40,725 bases of DNA from Paracoccaceae bacterium (GTDB lineage Bacteria > Pseudomonadota > Alphaproteobacteria > Rhodobacterales > Rhodobacteraceae): contig JAHEJA010000008.1 of the NCBI GenBank assembly GCA_024639125.1, positions 1 to 40,725 on the forward strand, written 5' to 3'. Position 1 is the stretch's first letter, and each line of letters starts with the position of its first letter. Shown one piece after another: positions 8,876 through 17,662 of the stretch. The position numbers and the translations under genes were made by a program. A model generated the notes under the pieces. It made no database searches. It saw only the letters and a list, made by a program, of their open reading frames with translations, and was not told where the DNA came from.

Positions 8876-9757
8876 TTATCCGATGGCTTTTAGCACCGCT
8901 TCGCCCAAGCCGGCTGGGCTGTCGGCGACGATGATGCCTGCGGATTGCATGGCTTCGATTTTATCTTCGGCGCCACCTTTGCCACCGGCGACGATTGCAC
9001 CGGCATGACCCATGCGACGACCCGGAGGAGCAGTGCGTCCTGCGATGAAGCCTGCGACCGGTTTGCTACGGCCCCGTTTTGCTTCGTCTTTGAGGAACTG
9101 CGCCGCTTCTTCTTCGGCGCTGCCGCCGATTTCGCCGATCATGATGATGCTTTGTGTTTCATCATCTGCCAAGAACCATTCAAGCACGTCGATATGTTCT
9201 GTGCCTTTGATGGGATCCCCACCGATACCGACGCATGTAGATTGACCCAAGCCAACGTCAGAGGTTTGTTTCACAGCTTCGTATGTCAATGTCCCAGAAC
9301 GAGACACAACGCCGACTGTGCCACGACGGTGAATGTGACCAGGCATGATGCCGATTTTGCATGCATCCGGTGTGATCACGCCCGGGCAGTTTGGACCGAT
9401 CAATGTGGATTTTGATGTTTCAAGTGCACGTTTCACGCGCATCATATCCAACACAGGGATGCCTTCTGTGATGCAGACGATCAATTCCATTTCGGCATCA
9501 ATCGCTTCCAGGATTGAATCCGCTGCAAAGGGGGGCGGTACATAGATAACAGAGGCGTTTGCTTCTGTGACATGTTTTGCCTCGTGGACAGAGTTGAACA
9601 CAGGCAGGTTCAGGTGCGATTGACCGCCTTTGCCTGGTGTTACACCGCCAACCATTTTCGTGCCATAGGCAATGGCTTGTTCGGAATGGAATGTGCCCTG
9701 GGATCCTGTGAAACCTTGGCAGATGACTTTGGTGTTTTCATTAATGAGAACTGCCAT
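8876..9757 (-). CDS. sucD: Succinate-CoA ligase (ADP-forming) subunit alpha
   Basis: The alpha subunit of succinyl-CoA synthetase forms succinate, CoA and a nucleoside triphosphate from succinyl-CoA. It has 293 residues. The N-terminal CoA-binding Rossmann domain has [12 protein letters not shown]. The ligase domain has the conserved GPNCPGVI and the active-site histidine His251 in RRMGHAGAI, which is phosphorylated in the catalytic cycle in this family. The ATG at 9757 follows the sucC stop by 4 bp and uses a GGAT-type ribosome-binding site that overlaps the end of sucC, indicating coupled translation with the beta subunit. Confidence 0.98.
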   Translation of the reverse strand: MAVLINENTKVICQGFTGSQGTFHSEQAIAYGTKMVGGVTPGKGGQSHLNLPVFNSVHEAKHVTEANASVIYVPPPFAADSILEAIDAEMELIVCITEGIPVLDMMRVKRALETSKSTLIGPNCPGVITPDACKIGIMPGHIHRRGTVGVVSRSGTLTYEAVKQTSDVGLGQSTCVGIGGDPIKGTEHIDVLEWFLADDETQSIIMIGEIGGSAEEEAAQFLKDEAKRGRSKPVAGFIAGRTAPPGRRMGHAGAIVAGGKGGAEDKIEAMQSAGIIVADSPAGLGEAVLKAIG

Positions 9758-9761
9758 GATT

Positions 9762-10955
9762 TTATCCTTTCACCGCTTGTACGATTTTTTCGGCGCCGTC
9801 TTTTAGGTTTTCAGCAGCGATCACGTTAAGACCAGAGGTGTTAATGATTTCTTTGCCTTGTTCGACGTTTGTGCCTTCTAGGCGGACAACAAGGGGGACT
9901 TGAAGGCCAACTTCTTTGACGGCTGCAACAACACCCTCTGCGATGACATCACAGCGCATGATGCCGCCGAAGATGTTCACAAGAATGCCTTTTACGTTCG
10001 GATCAGATGTGATGATCTTGAAGGCTTCTGTTACTTTTTCTTTGGTTGCGCCACCGCCAACATCCAAGAAGTTCGCAGGCTCAGCGCCATAAAGTTTGAT
10101 GATGTCCATCGTGGCCATCGCCAAACCCGCGCCATTCACCATACAGCCGATTTCACCGTCCAGAGCGATGTAGTTAAGGTCATATTTCGACGCTTCTAGC
10201 TCTTTGGGGTCTTCTTCGGTTGTATCGCGCAATTCGGCGATGTCTGGGTGGCGGTATACGGCATTGCCATCAAAGCTTAGTTTGGCATCCAACACCTTGA
10301 GGCTGCCACCTTCGGCAACGATCAACGGGTTGATTTCCAGCATTTCCATGTCTTTTTCGACGAATGCCTTGTAAAGGATGCCCATTAAGTTGACGCATTC
10401 TTTCACTTGCTTGCCTTCTAGACCAAGTGAAAAGGCGATGCGGCGCCCGTGGTAGGCTTGGTAGCCTGTGGCAGGGTCAACTGAGAAAGAAAGAATTTTC
10501 TCGGGGGTGTTTGCCGCCACTTCTTCGATGTCCATGCCGCCTTCGGTGGAGCAAACGAATGAAATACGCGAAGTTTGGCGATCAACCAAAAGCGCAAGAT
10601 ACAATTCGCGTTCAATGCCAGAGCCGGCTTCGATGTAGACGCGGTTGACTTGCTTGCCTACAGGACCCGTTTGGTGCGTGACCAACGTGCGGCCTAGCAT
10701 TTTTTTGGCTTCTTCTGCGGCTTCTTGGACCGATTTCGTTAGACGGACACCGCCTTTTTCGCCAGCGTCTGCTTCTTTAAAGCTTCCTTTGCCGCGACCA
10801 CCTGCGTGGATCTGTGCTTTGACCACCCAAAGTGGACCGTCAAGTTCACCTGCTGCGGTTTTCGCATCCTCTGCCTTTAGGACAATACGTCCATCAGACA
10901 CAGGGGCGCCGTAAGTGCGAAGAAGTGCCTTCGCCTGATATTCATGGATGTTCAT
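9762..10955 (-). CDS. sucC: Succinate-CoA ligase (ADP-forming) subunit beta
   Basis: The beta subunit of succinyl-CoA synthetase provides the ATP-grasp nucleotide site and specificity. Its 397 residues agree with the family. Visible features are the N-terminal [12 protein letters not shown], the ATP-grasp lysine region ([16 protein letters not shown]), the metal-binding LEINPL segment, and the C-terminal flavodoxin-like domain with [12 protein letters not shown]. It is the first gene after a 321-bp intergenic region that carries the double GTGATCAC operator. A terminator ends mdh upstream of that region, so sucCD very likely has its own promoter. Confidence 0.98.
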   Translation of the reverse strand: MNIHEYQAKALLRTYGAPVSDGRIVLKAEDAKTAAGELDGPLWVVKAQIHAGGRGKGSFKEADAGEKGGVRLTKSVQEAAEEAKKMLGRTLVTHQTGPVGKQVNRVYIEAGSGIERELYLALLVDRQTSRISFVCSTEGGMDIEEVAANTPEKILSFSVDPATGYQAYHGRRIAFSLGLEGKQVKECVNLMGILYKAFVEKDMEMLEINPLIVAEGGSLKVLDAKLSFDGNAVYRHPDIAELRDTTEEDPKELEASKYDLNYIALDGEIGCMVNGAGLAMATMDIIKLYGAEPANFLDVGGGATKEKVTEAFKIITSDPNVKGILVNIFGGIMRCDVIAEGVVAAVKEVGLQVPLVVRLEGTNVEQGKEIINTSGLNVIAAENLKDGAEKIVQAVKG

Positions 10956-11219
10956 GAAATTGGTCCCGTTTTGCTTCGTTTAGTGGCGTGTACATCTATA
11001 GCAACGCTGATCGGAAATGATTTTTTAGGGTAAGTGGCAATTTTTAGATGAATTGCAGGTTTTGTGATCACATGATTTCTGGCTGTGATCACAAAAATGA
11101 CAGGAACTAAGTTTTGTTTGAATAGAGTGTGTGTTCGCAGTGAGTCGAGGGCTGTCGCCCTAAGACGCGTCGTCTCTGACTGATACGGTGTGCGTGATCC
11201 TTATCAGGCATCTTTGAAT
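10956..11219. other. sucC upstream intergenic region
   Basis: No gene is visible here. Read leftward it holds, after the mdh terminator, two small hairpins (AGACG/CGTCT at 11163-11175 and AGGGC/GCCCT near 11148-11160). Next comes a weak promoter-like pair (TCGACT at 11148-11143 and TATTCA at 11124-11119, 18-bp spacer). The double GTGATCAC operator at 11060-11097 follows, then about 100 bp of leader before the sucC ATG. The promoter call is only suggestive. Confidence 0.5.
11060..11097. promoter_or_regulatory. Tandem palindromic operator upstream of sucCD
   Basis: Two TGTGATCACA palindromes occupy 11063-11072 and 11084-11093, centres exactly 21 bp apart (two helical turns), with outer T-run and A-run flanks. 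The pair as a whole is also an inverted repeat. The same arrangement with the same 21-bp spacing occurs upstream of sdhC at 16714-16749, so this is a shared site rather than chance. The DNA-binding protein is unknown; palindromes of this kind are compatible with a GntR- or CRP-like dimer. Confidence 0.8.
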
Positions 11220-11253
11220 AAAAAAACCCCAAAGCTTGGATATGCTTCGGGGT
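11220..11253 (-). terminator. Intrinsic terminator of mdh
   Basis: On the minus strand an 8-9 bp stem (CCCCGAAGC with GCTTTGGGG, one G-T type pair) is followed by a run of seven T. It lies about 25 bp after the mdh stop and separates mdh from sucCD. Confidence 0.88.
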
Positions 11254-11276
11254 CTCATTTTTAAGACGGCTTGGGT

Positions 11277-12386
<1,110 letters not shown>

Positions 12387-12402
12387 TTAGGGATTAACGG
12401 CT

Positions 12403-13155
12403 GTGCTACTGGATGTTGGATTTTTTGCAATCGCAGCCCCTGCGGTGGTTTTTGCGGGCATGTCAAAGGGGGGATTTGGGTCCGGAGCGGCATTTGCGTC
12501 CGGAGCGATTCTTGCAACGGTGATTGATCCGGGGTTGGCGATTGGGATTATGTTGCCGCTTTTGATGCTGATGGATATTTCAAGCCTTAAGCCATATTGG
12601 CGGAAATGGCTTCCCAAAGAATCTTGGTTAATGATTGTGGGGGGATTGCCCGGGATCGCGCTTGGGGCGTGGCTTTACAAGGGAACGGATGCAGATGTTT
12701 TCCGCCTATTGATCGGGATCATTGCCTTGTTGTTCGTGGCTTGGCAAGCATTGCAGCATTTAAAGATTGTGATGCCGCTAAAATCAAGCCTGCCTGATTG
12801 GATGTGCGTGGTTGCCGGTGCAGTTGCGGGGTTCACCAGCTTTATTAGCCATGCGGGTGGTCCGCCAGCTGCGATTTATTTGTTATCCAAAAAGCCAACA
12901 AAAACCGAATATCAAGCATCAACAGTTCTTATTTTTTGGATGATCAACTTGGTCAAAGCTGTGCCTTATAGCTTTCTGGGGTTGTTCACATTGGAAACGC
13001 TGAAAGTTGATTTGCTTTTGTCGCCTTTTGCTTTTCTGGGTGTTTGGCTGGGCGTCAAGGCGCATCATTTGATTTCTGATCGGTTCTTTTTTGGGCTGAC
13101 CTATGCGTTGTTGGTGGTCACTGGGGTGCGGTTGATTTGGATCGCAATGGCTTAA
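12403..13155 (+). CDS. Sulfite exporter TauE/SafE family permease
   Basis: A 250-residue polytopic inner-membrane protein of the TauE/SafE family (DUF81), with about eight hydrophobic segments. The first half contains the family-typical AGMSKGGFGSG motif after transmembrane segment 1, and the second half contains FTSFISHAGGPPAAIYLL, the matching glycine-rich repeat. Family members are proposed to move sulfite, sulfoacetate, taurine-derived sulfur or other anions, and the substrate here cannot be inferred. The start is a GTG at 12403 with a weak AGGG upstream; the next in-frame ATG would remove most of the first membrane segment. It is divergent from mdh and followed by mcl2 after a 92-bp gap. 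Confidence 0.9.
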   Translation: MLLDVGFFAIAAPAVVFAGMSKGGFGSGAAFASGAILATVIDPGLAIGIMLPLLMLMDISSLKPYWRKWLPKESWLMIVGGLPGIALGAWLYKGTDADVFRLLIGIIALLFVAWQALQHLKIVMPLKSSLPDWMCVVAGAVAGFTSFISHAGGPPAAIYLLSKKPTKTEYQASTVLIFWMINLVKAVPYSFLGLFTLETLKVDLLLSPFAFLGVWLGVKAHHLISDRFFFGLTYALLVVTGVRLIWIAMA

Positions 13156-13167
13156 TTTAAATGGATT

Positions 13168-13180
13168 GCTGCATTGCGGC
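13168..13180. promoter_or_regulatory. TGC-rich element upstream of mcl2
   Basis: GCTGCATTGCGGC lies 68 bp before the mcl2 ATG. It is identical base for base to the 13-mer at 28016-28028 between ecm and ccr, and differs at one position from the mdh site read in the mdh direction. Confidence 0.65.
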
Positions 13181-13247
13181 GAAATTGCTCTTGAACTTTT
13201 CTTTTGTAAATGTGTAATTTGGCGCAAGATTATTGCGGAGAAAAATA

Positions 13248-14108
13248 ATGGATCACTCATCTCGCCCGTTTCGTTCAGTGCTGTACATACCAGGATCCAA
13301 GGATCGTGCGTTGGACAAGGCACGTGGTTTGCCTGTGGATGCCATTATTTTTGACCTCGAAGACGCGGTAACCCCTGATGCCAAAATTGACGCGCGCGCA
13401 ACATTGGCGGCAGCGTTAGAGCAGGGCGGTTATGGCAATCGTTTTAAAATTATTCGCATCAACGGTTTGGATACCGAATGGGGCGAAGGCGATATAGCGG
13501 CGCTCAAGGACGCAGGCGCCGATGCGATCCTTGTGCCCAAAGTGAACTCTGCGGCGGATGTTCAAGCCGTGGCGGAACGCTTGGGAAATGACACGCCGAT
13601 CTGGGCGATGATGGAAACGCCATTGGGCATTTTGAACGCATTAGAGATTGCAGCACACCCACAGATGACGGGTTTTGTGGCTGGGACAAATGACTTGGCC
13701 AAGGATCTTAATTGTCGGGGTCGTGCGGACCGGTTGCCGATGCAAATGGCATTGCAAACCATCCTTATGGCCGCGCGTGCGCATGGGGTGGTTGCGATCG
13801 ATGGGGTCTATAATCAATTCAAAGACGACGATGGCCTGCGGTTTGAATGCGACCAAGGGCGCGATTTGGGCTATGATGGCAAAACCCTGATCCATCCGGC
13901 ACAGGTCGCGGTGAGCAATGAATGTTTTGCCCCAACGCAGGCAGAGCTTGATTTGGCGCGTCGCCAAATAGCCGCCTTTGAAGAAAGTGAAGCTTTGGGC
14001 CAAGGGGTCGCAGTTGTGGATGGCAAAATCGTTGAAAACCTGCATATTGAGACGGCAAAGAAAGCCTTGGCCAAAGCCAAAGCTATTGCTGAATTAGATG
14101 CGGAGTAA
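13248..14108 (+). CDS. mcl2: (3S)-malyl-CoA thioesterase / malyl-CoA lyase-like protein (Mcl2 type)
   Basis: A CitE-like TIM-barrel protein of 286 residues. Family features are RSVLYIPGS at the N-terminus (CoA-binding arginine), IIFDLEDAV, the metal-binding METPLGILNA, GTNDLAKDL, and GKTLIHPAQV. In Rhodobacter sphaeroides the paralogue Mcl1 (about 318 residues) cleaves malyl-CoA and methylmalyl-CoA, whereas the shorter Mcl2 hydrolyses (3S)-malyl-CoA to malate and CoA at the end of the ethylmalonyl-CoA pathway. The length and the neighbourhood (mdh nearby, mch three genes downstream) fit Mcl2. Lyase activity cannot be excluded from sequence. The ATG at 13248 has a GGAG ribosome-binding site. 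It is the first gene of a five-gene operon and has the TGC-rich element at 13168. Confidence 0.88.
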   Translation: MDHSSRPFRSVLYIPGSKDRALDKARGLPVDAIIFDLEDAVTPDAKIDARATLAAALEQGGYGNRFKIIRINGLDTEWGEGDIAALKDAGADAILVPKVNSAADVQAVAERLGNDTPIWAMMETPLGILNALEIAAHPQMTGFVAGTNDLAKDLNCRGRADRLPMQMALQTILMAARAHGVVAIDGVYNQFKDDDGLRFECDQGRDLGYDGKTLIHPAQVAVSNECFAPTQAELDLARRQIAAFEESEALGQGVAVVDGKIVENLHIETAKKALAKAKAIAELDAE

Positions 14109-14111
14109 TCT

Positions 14112-14657
14112 ATGACACTGTTAATTCTTGGTATGATCTTGTGGATCGTGCCACATTTGCTAAAGCGCATCGCCCCTAATTTACGGGCGCGTGTAGGCAC
14201 CAAAGCGCAGGGTGCGATTGCGCTGGTTTTGGTCCTGAGTTTGGCCTTGATCATCATTGGCTATCGCCAAGCGCCGGTGATCGACGTTTGGTTTCCACCC
14301 TCCTTTTTGGTACACATCAACAATTTGCTTATGGTTGTGGCTGTTGCTGTTTTTGCAATGGCACATACCAAAGGTCGTCTGCGCGGTCGCTTGCGTCATC
14401 CCATGCTTGGTTCAGTCAAACTTTGGGCCTTGGCGCACCTGTTGGTGAACGGGGATTTGGCGTCTATTATTCTATTTGGTGGGATGCTGTTCTGGGCCGT
14501 TCTCAGCGTGATCTTGATCAACAAACAAACCACTTGGGTTGCGCCGGCACCTGGGGACAAGGGGCGTGATCTGTTGTTCGTGGTGATTACGGTTGTTGTA
14601 TTCGCGGTGATTGTTGCGGTTCACATGGCCTTGGGCGTCAATCCGTTTCCGGGGTAA
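14112..14657 (+). CDS. NnrU family membrane protein
   Basis: A 181-residue protein with about five transmembrane segments that matches the NnrU family (N-terminal LLILGMILWIVPHLLKR, a central LMVVAVAVFAMAHTKG region with GRLRGRLRHPMLGSVKLWALAHLLVNGD). NnrU was named for a gene linked to nitrate/nitrite metabolism in Rhodobacter. Its biochemical role is unclear, and many members lie in non-denitrifying contexts such as this one. The GRLRHP...KLWALAHLL segment is the best-conserved part and resembles isoprenoid or hopanoid membrane enzymes only loosely. It starts 3 bp after mcl2 and ends 3 bp before the next gene, so it is co-transcribed. Confidence 0.9.
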   Translation: MTLLILGMILWIVPHLLKRIAPNLRARVGTKAQGAIALVLVLSLALIIIGYRQAPVIDVWFPPSFLVHINNLLMVVAVAVFAMAHTKGRLRGRLRHPMLGSVKLWALAHLLVNGDLASIILFGGMLFWAVLSVILINKQTTWVAPAPGDKGRDLLFVVITVVVFAVIVAVHMALGVNPFPG

Positions 14658-14660
14658 GAT

Positions 14661-14867
14661 ATGAACACGCTTTATCGTCTTTTGACAGAAGAAGACACAT
14701 CAGAGTTTTGTCACAAAGTCAGCTTGGCTCTGGCCAAAGGATGGGACCTTTATGGTAGCCCGTCCTACGCCTTTGATCCTACGAGCGGCAAAATGCGCTG
14801 TGCGCAGGCCGTCACAAAGCAGGTTCATGCCGACTATTCCGCCGATATGAAACTAGGAGAGCAATAA
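14661..14867 (+). CDS. DUF1737 domain protein
   Basis: A 68-residue protein of the DUF1737 family, recognisable from the N-terminal YRLLTEEDTSEFCHKVSLALAKGWDLYGSP, followed by an aromatic strand and a region ending in the conserved AQAVTKQV. Members are small soluble proteins often found alone or fused to larger enzymes; no function is established. The stop codon overlaps the mch start (TAATG), so it is translationally coupled to mesaconyl-CoA hydratase. A matching arrangement in related genomes would suggest a link to that enzyme, but this is inference. Confidence 0.9.
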   Translation: MNTLYRLLTEEDTSEFCHKVSLALAKGWDLYGSPSYAFDPTSGKMRCAQAVTKQVHADYSADMKLGEQ

Positions 14868-15898
14868 TGGTAAAAACCAACCCCGGGCGATTTTTCGAAG
14901 ATTACAGCATTGGTCAAGTGATAGACCACGCTGTGCCGCGTACCGTGTCAGGAGGCGAGCGCGCTTTGTACCATGCGCTTTATCCTGCGCGTCATGCGTT
15001 ATATTCTTCGGATGAATTTGCCCGCGGGTGTGGTTTACCCAAATCGCCGCTGGATGATCTGGCGGCGTTTCATGTGGTGTTTGGTAAAACCGTGCCTGAC
15101 ATATCGCTGAACGCTGTTGCCAATTTGGGCTATGCCGAGGGGCGTTGGCTGAAACCCGTTTATGACGGCGACACAGTGCGATCTTCGTCCGAAGTGATCG
15201 GGCTAAAGCAGAATTCTAATGGCAAAACCGGCGTCGTATATGTGCGCACCCGTGGCATGAACCAGCATGACGAGGTTGTTTTGGAATATGTGCGCTGGGT
15301 TATGGTGCGTAAAAATAATTTGGATGCACCCGCTCCGGCAACAGAGGTGCCCGATTTGAAACCTGTTTTGGATATTGCGGATTTGGCGATACCGCAGGGC
15401 TTGGATTTTACGAATTACGATTTCACCCTTGCCGGTGAACCGCATAGATTTGCGGATTACGAGGTGGGTGAAAAAATTGACCACGTCGATGGGGTCACTA
15501 TCGAAGAAGCCGAACATATGATGGCAACGCGGCTGTGGCAAAACACGGCCAAGGTGCATTTTGATGCCACTTTCCGCCCCGATGGGCAGCGATTGATCTA
15601 TGGCGGACACGTGATTTCCATGGCGCGGGCATTATCGTTCAACGGTTTGGCCAATGCGCAAATGATTGTTGGCCTGAACGGTGGCGCGCATGCGAACCCT
15701 TGTTTTTCTGGCGATACAATCACGGCGTGGTCCGAAGTGTTGGACAAAGCGGACACAGATGCGCCCGGTGTTGGCGCACTTCGGTTACGATTGGTCGCGC
15801 GCAAGGCAAAATCAGGCTTTGACTTAAAGACCGCAGATGGCAAATATGATCCAGCGGTATTACTTGATTTGGATTATTGGGCGCTTTGCCCGAAGTGA
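14867..15898 (+). CDS. mch: Mesaconyl-CoA hydratase
   Basis: It converts mesaconyl-CoA (2-methylfumaryl-CoA) and water to erythro-beta-methylmalyl-CoA in the ethylmalonyl-CoA pathway. The 343-residue protein is a double MaoC/hotdog-fold hydratase. The first half runs from GRFFEDYSIGQVIDH through DGDTVRSSSEVIG. The second half repeats the pattern with HRFADYEVGEKIDHVDGVTIEEAEHMMATRLWQNTAKVHFD and GDTITAWSEVLDK. The start ATG overlaps the DUF1737 stop and is preceded by AGGAGAG. The operon with mcl2 places two steps of the same pathway together, with ccr and ecm 12 kb away carrying the same upstream 13-mer. Confidence 0.95.
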   Translation: MVKTNPGRFFEDYSIGQVIDHAVPRTVSGGERALYHALYPARHALYSSDEFARGCGLPKSPLDDLAAFHVVFGKTVPDISLNAVANLGYAEGRWLKPVYDGDTVRSSSEVIGLKQNSNGKTGVVYVRTRGMNQHDEVVLEYVRWVMVRKNNLDAPAPATEVPDLKPVLDIADLAIPQGLDFTNYDFTLAGEPHRFADYEVGEKIDHVDGVTIEEAEHMMATRLWQNTAKVHFDATFRPDGQRLIYGGHVISMARALSFNGLANAQMIVGLNGGAHANPCFSGDTITAWSEVLDKADTDAPGVGALRLRLVARKAKSGFDLKTADGKYDPAVLLDLDYWALCPK

Positions 15899-15904
15899 GG
15901 GGTT

Positions 15905-16612
15905 ATGAAGGTCTTTGGCGCAGGTTTAATTGTTCTTTCAACAGCAATAACAGCATGCGCTGAGGGGGCGGATGACTTTGTCACAGCAAACCTTGCGTCG
16001 GTTTTGTATCACGAATTAGGCCATGCGGTGATTGATCAATTACAGCTGCCGATTTTTGGCCAAGAAGAAGACGCAGCCGATGTTTTATCGGTGTTATTGA
16101 TCAATCGTATGTATGACGAAGAAACAGCCAAAGCCGTGGCCTATGACGCGGCCTTTGGCTTTAGCGCCGAAGCCTCTGACGTTGAACAACCGGTTTTCTG
16201 GGATACCCATGGACCCGATGAACAGCGGTATTTCAATTTGATCTGTCTGTTTTACGGGGCGAATGTCGACGCAAGACATGACCTTGCCCAAGAGCTGATG
16301 TTGCCCGACGAGCGTGCCCTAAGCTGTGAAGAAGAATTTGTGATCGCAGAAGACAGCTGGGGACCTGTGCTGGATGAAATGGGGGACCTACAAGGAAAAC
16401 TTGTTTTCCAAGCGTCCTCAGACGGATTTATGAGCGCGTTTTTACAGGACGAAGTGTCTGCGTTGAATGACCGTTATAGATTTCCAATCGATATTCCCGT
16501 GGCATTGGAAAGCTGTGGCGAAGCAAACGCCTATTACGATCTGGATGCGCAAAAAATCACCATTTGCCAAGAATTCGAAGATCACCTGCGCGGACAATTT
16601 GATAGGTTTTGA
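15905..16612 (+). CDS. DUF4344-family putative metallopeptidase, exported
   Basis: A 235-residue protein with an N-terminal signal (MKVFGAGLIVLSTAITAC). The sequence ITAC could be a lipobox giving a lipoprotein at Cys18, or cleavage could be by signal peptidase I after the alanine region. The mature part holds a zincin-type HELGH motif (YHELGHAVIDQL) followed by the EEDAADVLS segment that supplies a likely third zinc ligand. Other family features are the FW-DTHGPDEQRYFNLICLFYG stretch and several cysteines suited to periplasmic disulfides. The substrate is unknown. It starts 6 bp after mch and is the last gene of the mcl2 operon. A functional link to acetate metabolism is not obvious. Confidence 0.86.
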   Translation: MKVFGAGLIVLSTAITACAEGADDFVTANLASVLYHELGHAVIDQLQLPIFGQEEDAADVLSVLLINRMYDEETAKAVAYDAAFGFSAEASDVEQPVFWDTHGPDEQRYFNLICLFYGANVDARHDLAQELMLPDERALSCEEEFVIAEDSWGPVLDEMGDLQGKLVFQASSDGFMSAFLQDEVSALNDRYRFPIDIPVALESCGEANAYYDLDAQKITICQEFEDHLRGQFDRF

Positions 16613-16713
16613 TCCGAATCTGGTGACAGGCAGGGGGGCAAATACGCCCGCCAATTCCGTCAAGAACGCAAAAGAACCTGATGCTTACATGGGCTAATCC
16701 TTTGGTATGAGGC

Positions 16714-16749
16714 TTTGTGATCACGCATTTTGGCTTCGTGATCACAAAA
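16714..16749. promoter_or_regulatory. Tandem palindromic operator upstream of sdhCDAB
   Basis: Two GTGATCAC cores (within 16716-16725 and 16737-16746) have centres 21 bp apart, with TTT on the left and an A-run on the right, mirroring the site at 11060-11097 upstream of sucCD. A weak promoter-like pair lies just left of it (CTTACA at 16684, TATGAG at 16706, 16-bp spacer), which would put the operator near the transcription start and suggest repression. The rest of the 271-bp gap (16613-16883) shows no gene. Confidence 0.8.
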
Positions 16750-16883
16750 AATAAATAAATAAAATTGTTTGCGCTAACACTATTCACGGGGCTGTTTTTG
16801 TCGTTAAAACAAGCTAATGGTTTTCAATACCGCAAGCTTTGGTGTGCCAATGCGCACCGTCAAAGAACCGAAAGGCTGGATTT

Positions 16884-17267
16884 ATGGCTGACGTGAACCG
16901 TGGCAATCGCCCACTGTCTCCTCATTTGACGATATATCGTCCACAATTGACGTCGATGACGTCCATTCTCGTTCGTATCACCGGGAATGCATTGATCGTC
17001 GGAGCGTTGCTTTGCATATGGTGGCTTTTGTCCGCTGCAACATCGCCCGCATATTTTGCCCTTGCGAATGGTGTCATGACGTCCTGGCTGGGCAAATTGA
17101 TCATGCTCGGAAGCATCTGGGCGATTTGGTACCACACGCTTGGCGGCATCCGCCATTTGATTTGGGACAATGCGGTTGGGCTTGATATTCCGACGGCGTA
17201 CAAACTGGGTTGGACCGTGGTTATCGGGTCTTTTGTTTTGACAGCTTTGACTGTCATCGTTCTATAA
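16884..17267 (+). CDS. sdhC: Succinate dehydrogenase cytochrome b556 subunit
   Basis: One of two membrane anchors of complex II, holding heme b and part of the ubiquinone site. It has 127 residues and three hydrophobic segments. The N-terminal RPLSPHLTIYRPQLTSMTSILVR motif is diagnostic of the family, with quinone-site serine/arginine around residues 27-31. The likely heme ligand is His84 in WYHTLGGIRHL, at the same position number as in E. coli SdhC. The ATG at 16884 has an AAGG-type ribosome-binding site; an upstream in-frame GTG would add 15 unrelated residues. It is the first gene of the sdh operon, 137 bp after the operator. Confidence 0.96.
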   Translation: MADVNRGNRPLSPHLTIYRPQLTSMTSILVRITGNALIVGALLCIWWLLSAATSPAYFALANGVMTSWLGKLIMLGSIWAIWYHTLGGIRHLIWDNAVGLDIPTAYKLGWTVVIGSFVLTALTVIVL

Positions 17268-17278
17268 GGGGGCCAAAG

Positions 17279-17650
17279 ATGCGTTATTTAACAGACCGCA
17301 AGCGCGCCGTTGGTATGGGCAGCGCGAAATCAGGCACCGCACATTTCTGGGCGATGAAAGTCAGCTCGGTTGCGCTTTTGTTTCTTGTGCCGCTCTTCGT
17401 ATTCACGTTTGGCTCTGTCCTGGGTGAAAGCTATGAAACCGTCACAGCCTATTATGCGCGGCCTTTCCCGGCTTTGGTTGCGGCGTTGACCATTGTGGTT
17501 GGTCTAGAGCATTTCCAATCAGGGGCGCAGGTCTTGATCGAAGACTATGTTCACGGGTTGGCACAAAAAATCACAATCATTTTAGTCAAATGCTTGGCGT
17601 ATGGCGCTATGGCGACTGGCTTGTTCGCAATCGCGAAATTGGCACTCTAA
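17279..17650 (+). CDS. sdhD: Succinate dehydrogenase membrane anchor subunit
   Basis: The second complex II anchor, 123 residues with three transmembrane segments. It begins MRYLTDRKRAVGMGSAKSGT, the usual alphaproteobacterial SdhD start, with FWAMKVSSVAL in helix 1. Helix 2 contains GLEHFQSGAQVLIEDYVHG: His78 is the probable second heme ligand, and the Asp-Tyr pair corresponds to the quinone-site region (DY in E. coli SdhD). The ATG at 17279 follows an AAGGGGG ribosome-binding site, 11 bp after the sdhC stop. Confidence 0.95.
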   Translation: MRYLTDRKRAVGMGSAKSGTAHFWAMKVSSVALLFLVPLFVFTFGSVLGESYETVTAYYARPFPALVAALTIVVGLEHFQSGAQVLIEDYVHGLAQKITIILVKCLAYGAMATGLFAIAKLAL

Positions 17651-17662
17651 GAGGCAAAAACA

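Noticed and set aside
853-9378. Further GTGATCAC copies (near 853 in RTX and near 9371 in sucD)
   Set aside because: They are single, in coding sequence and not paired at 21 bp, so they are not counted as operators.
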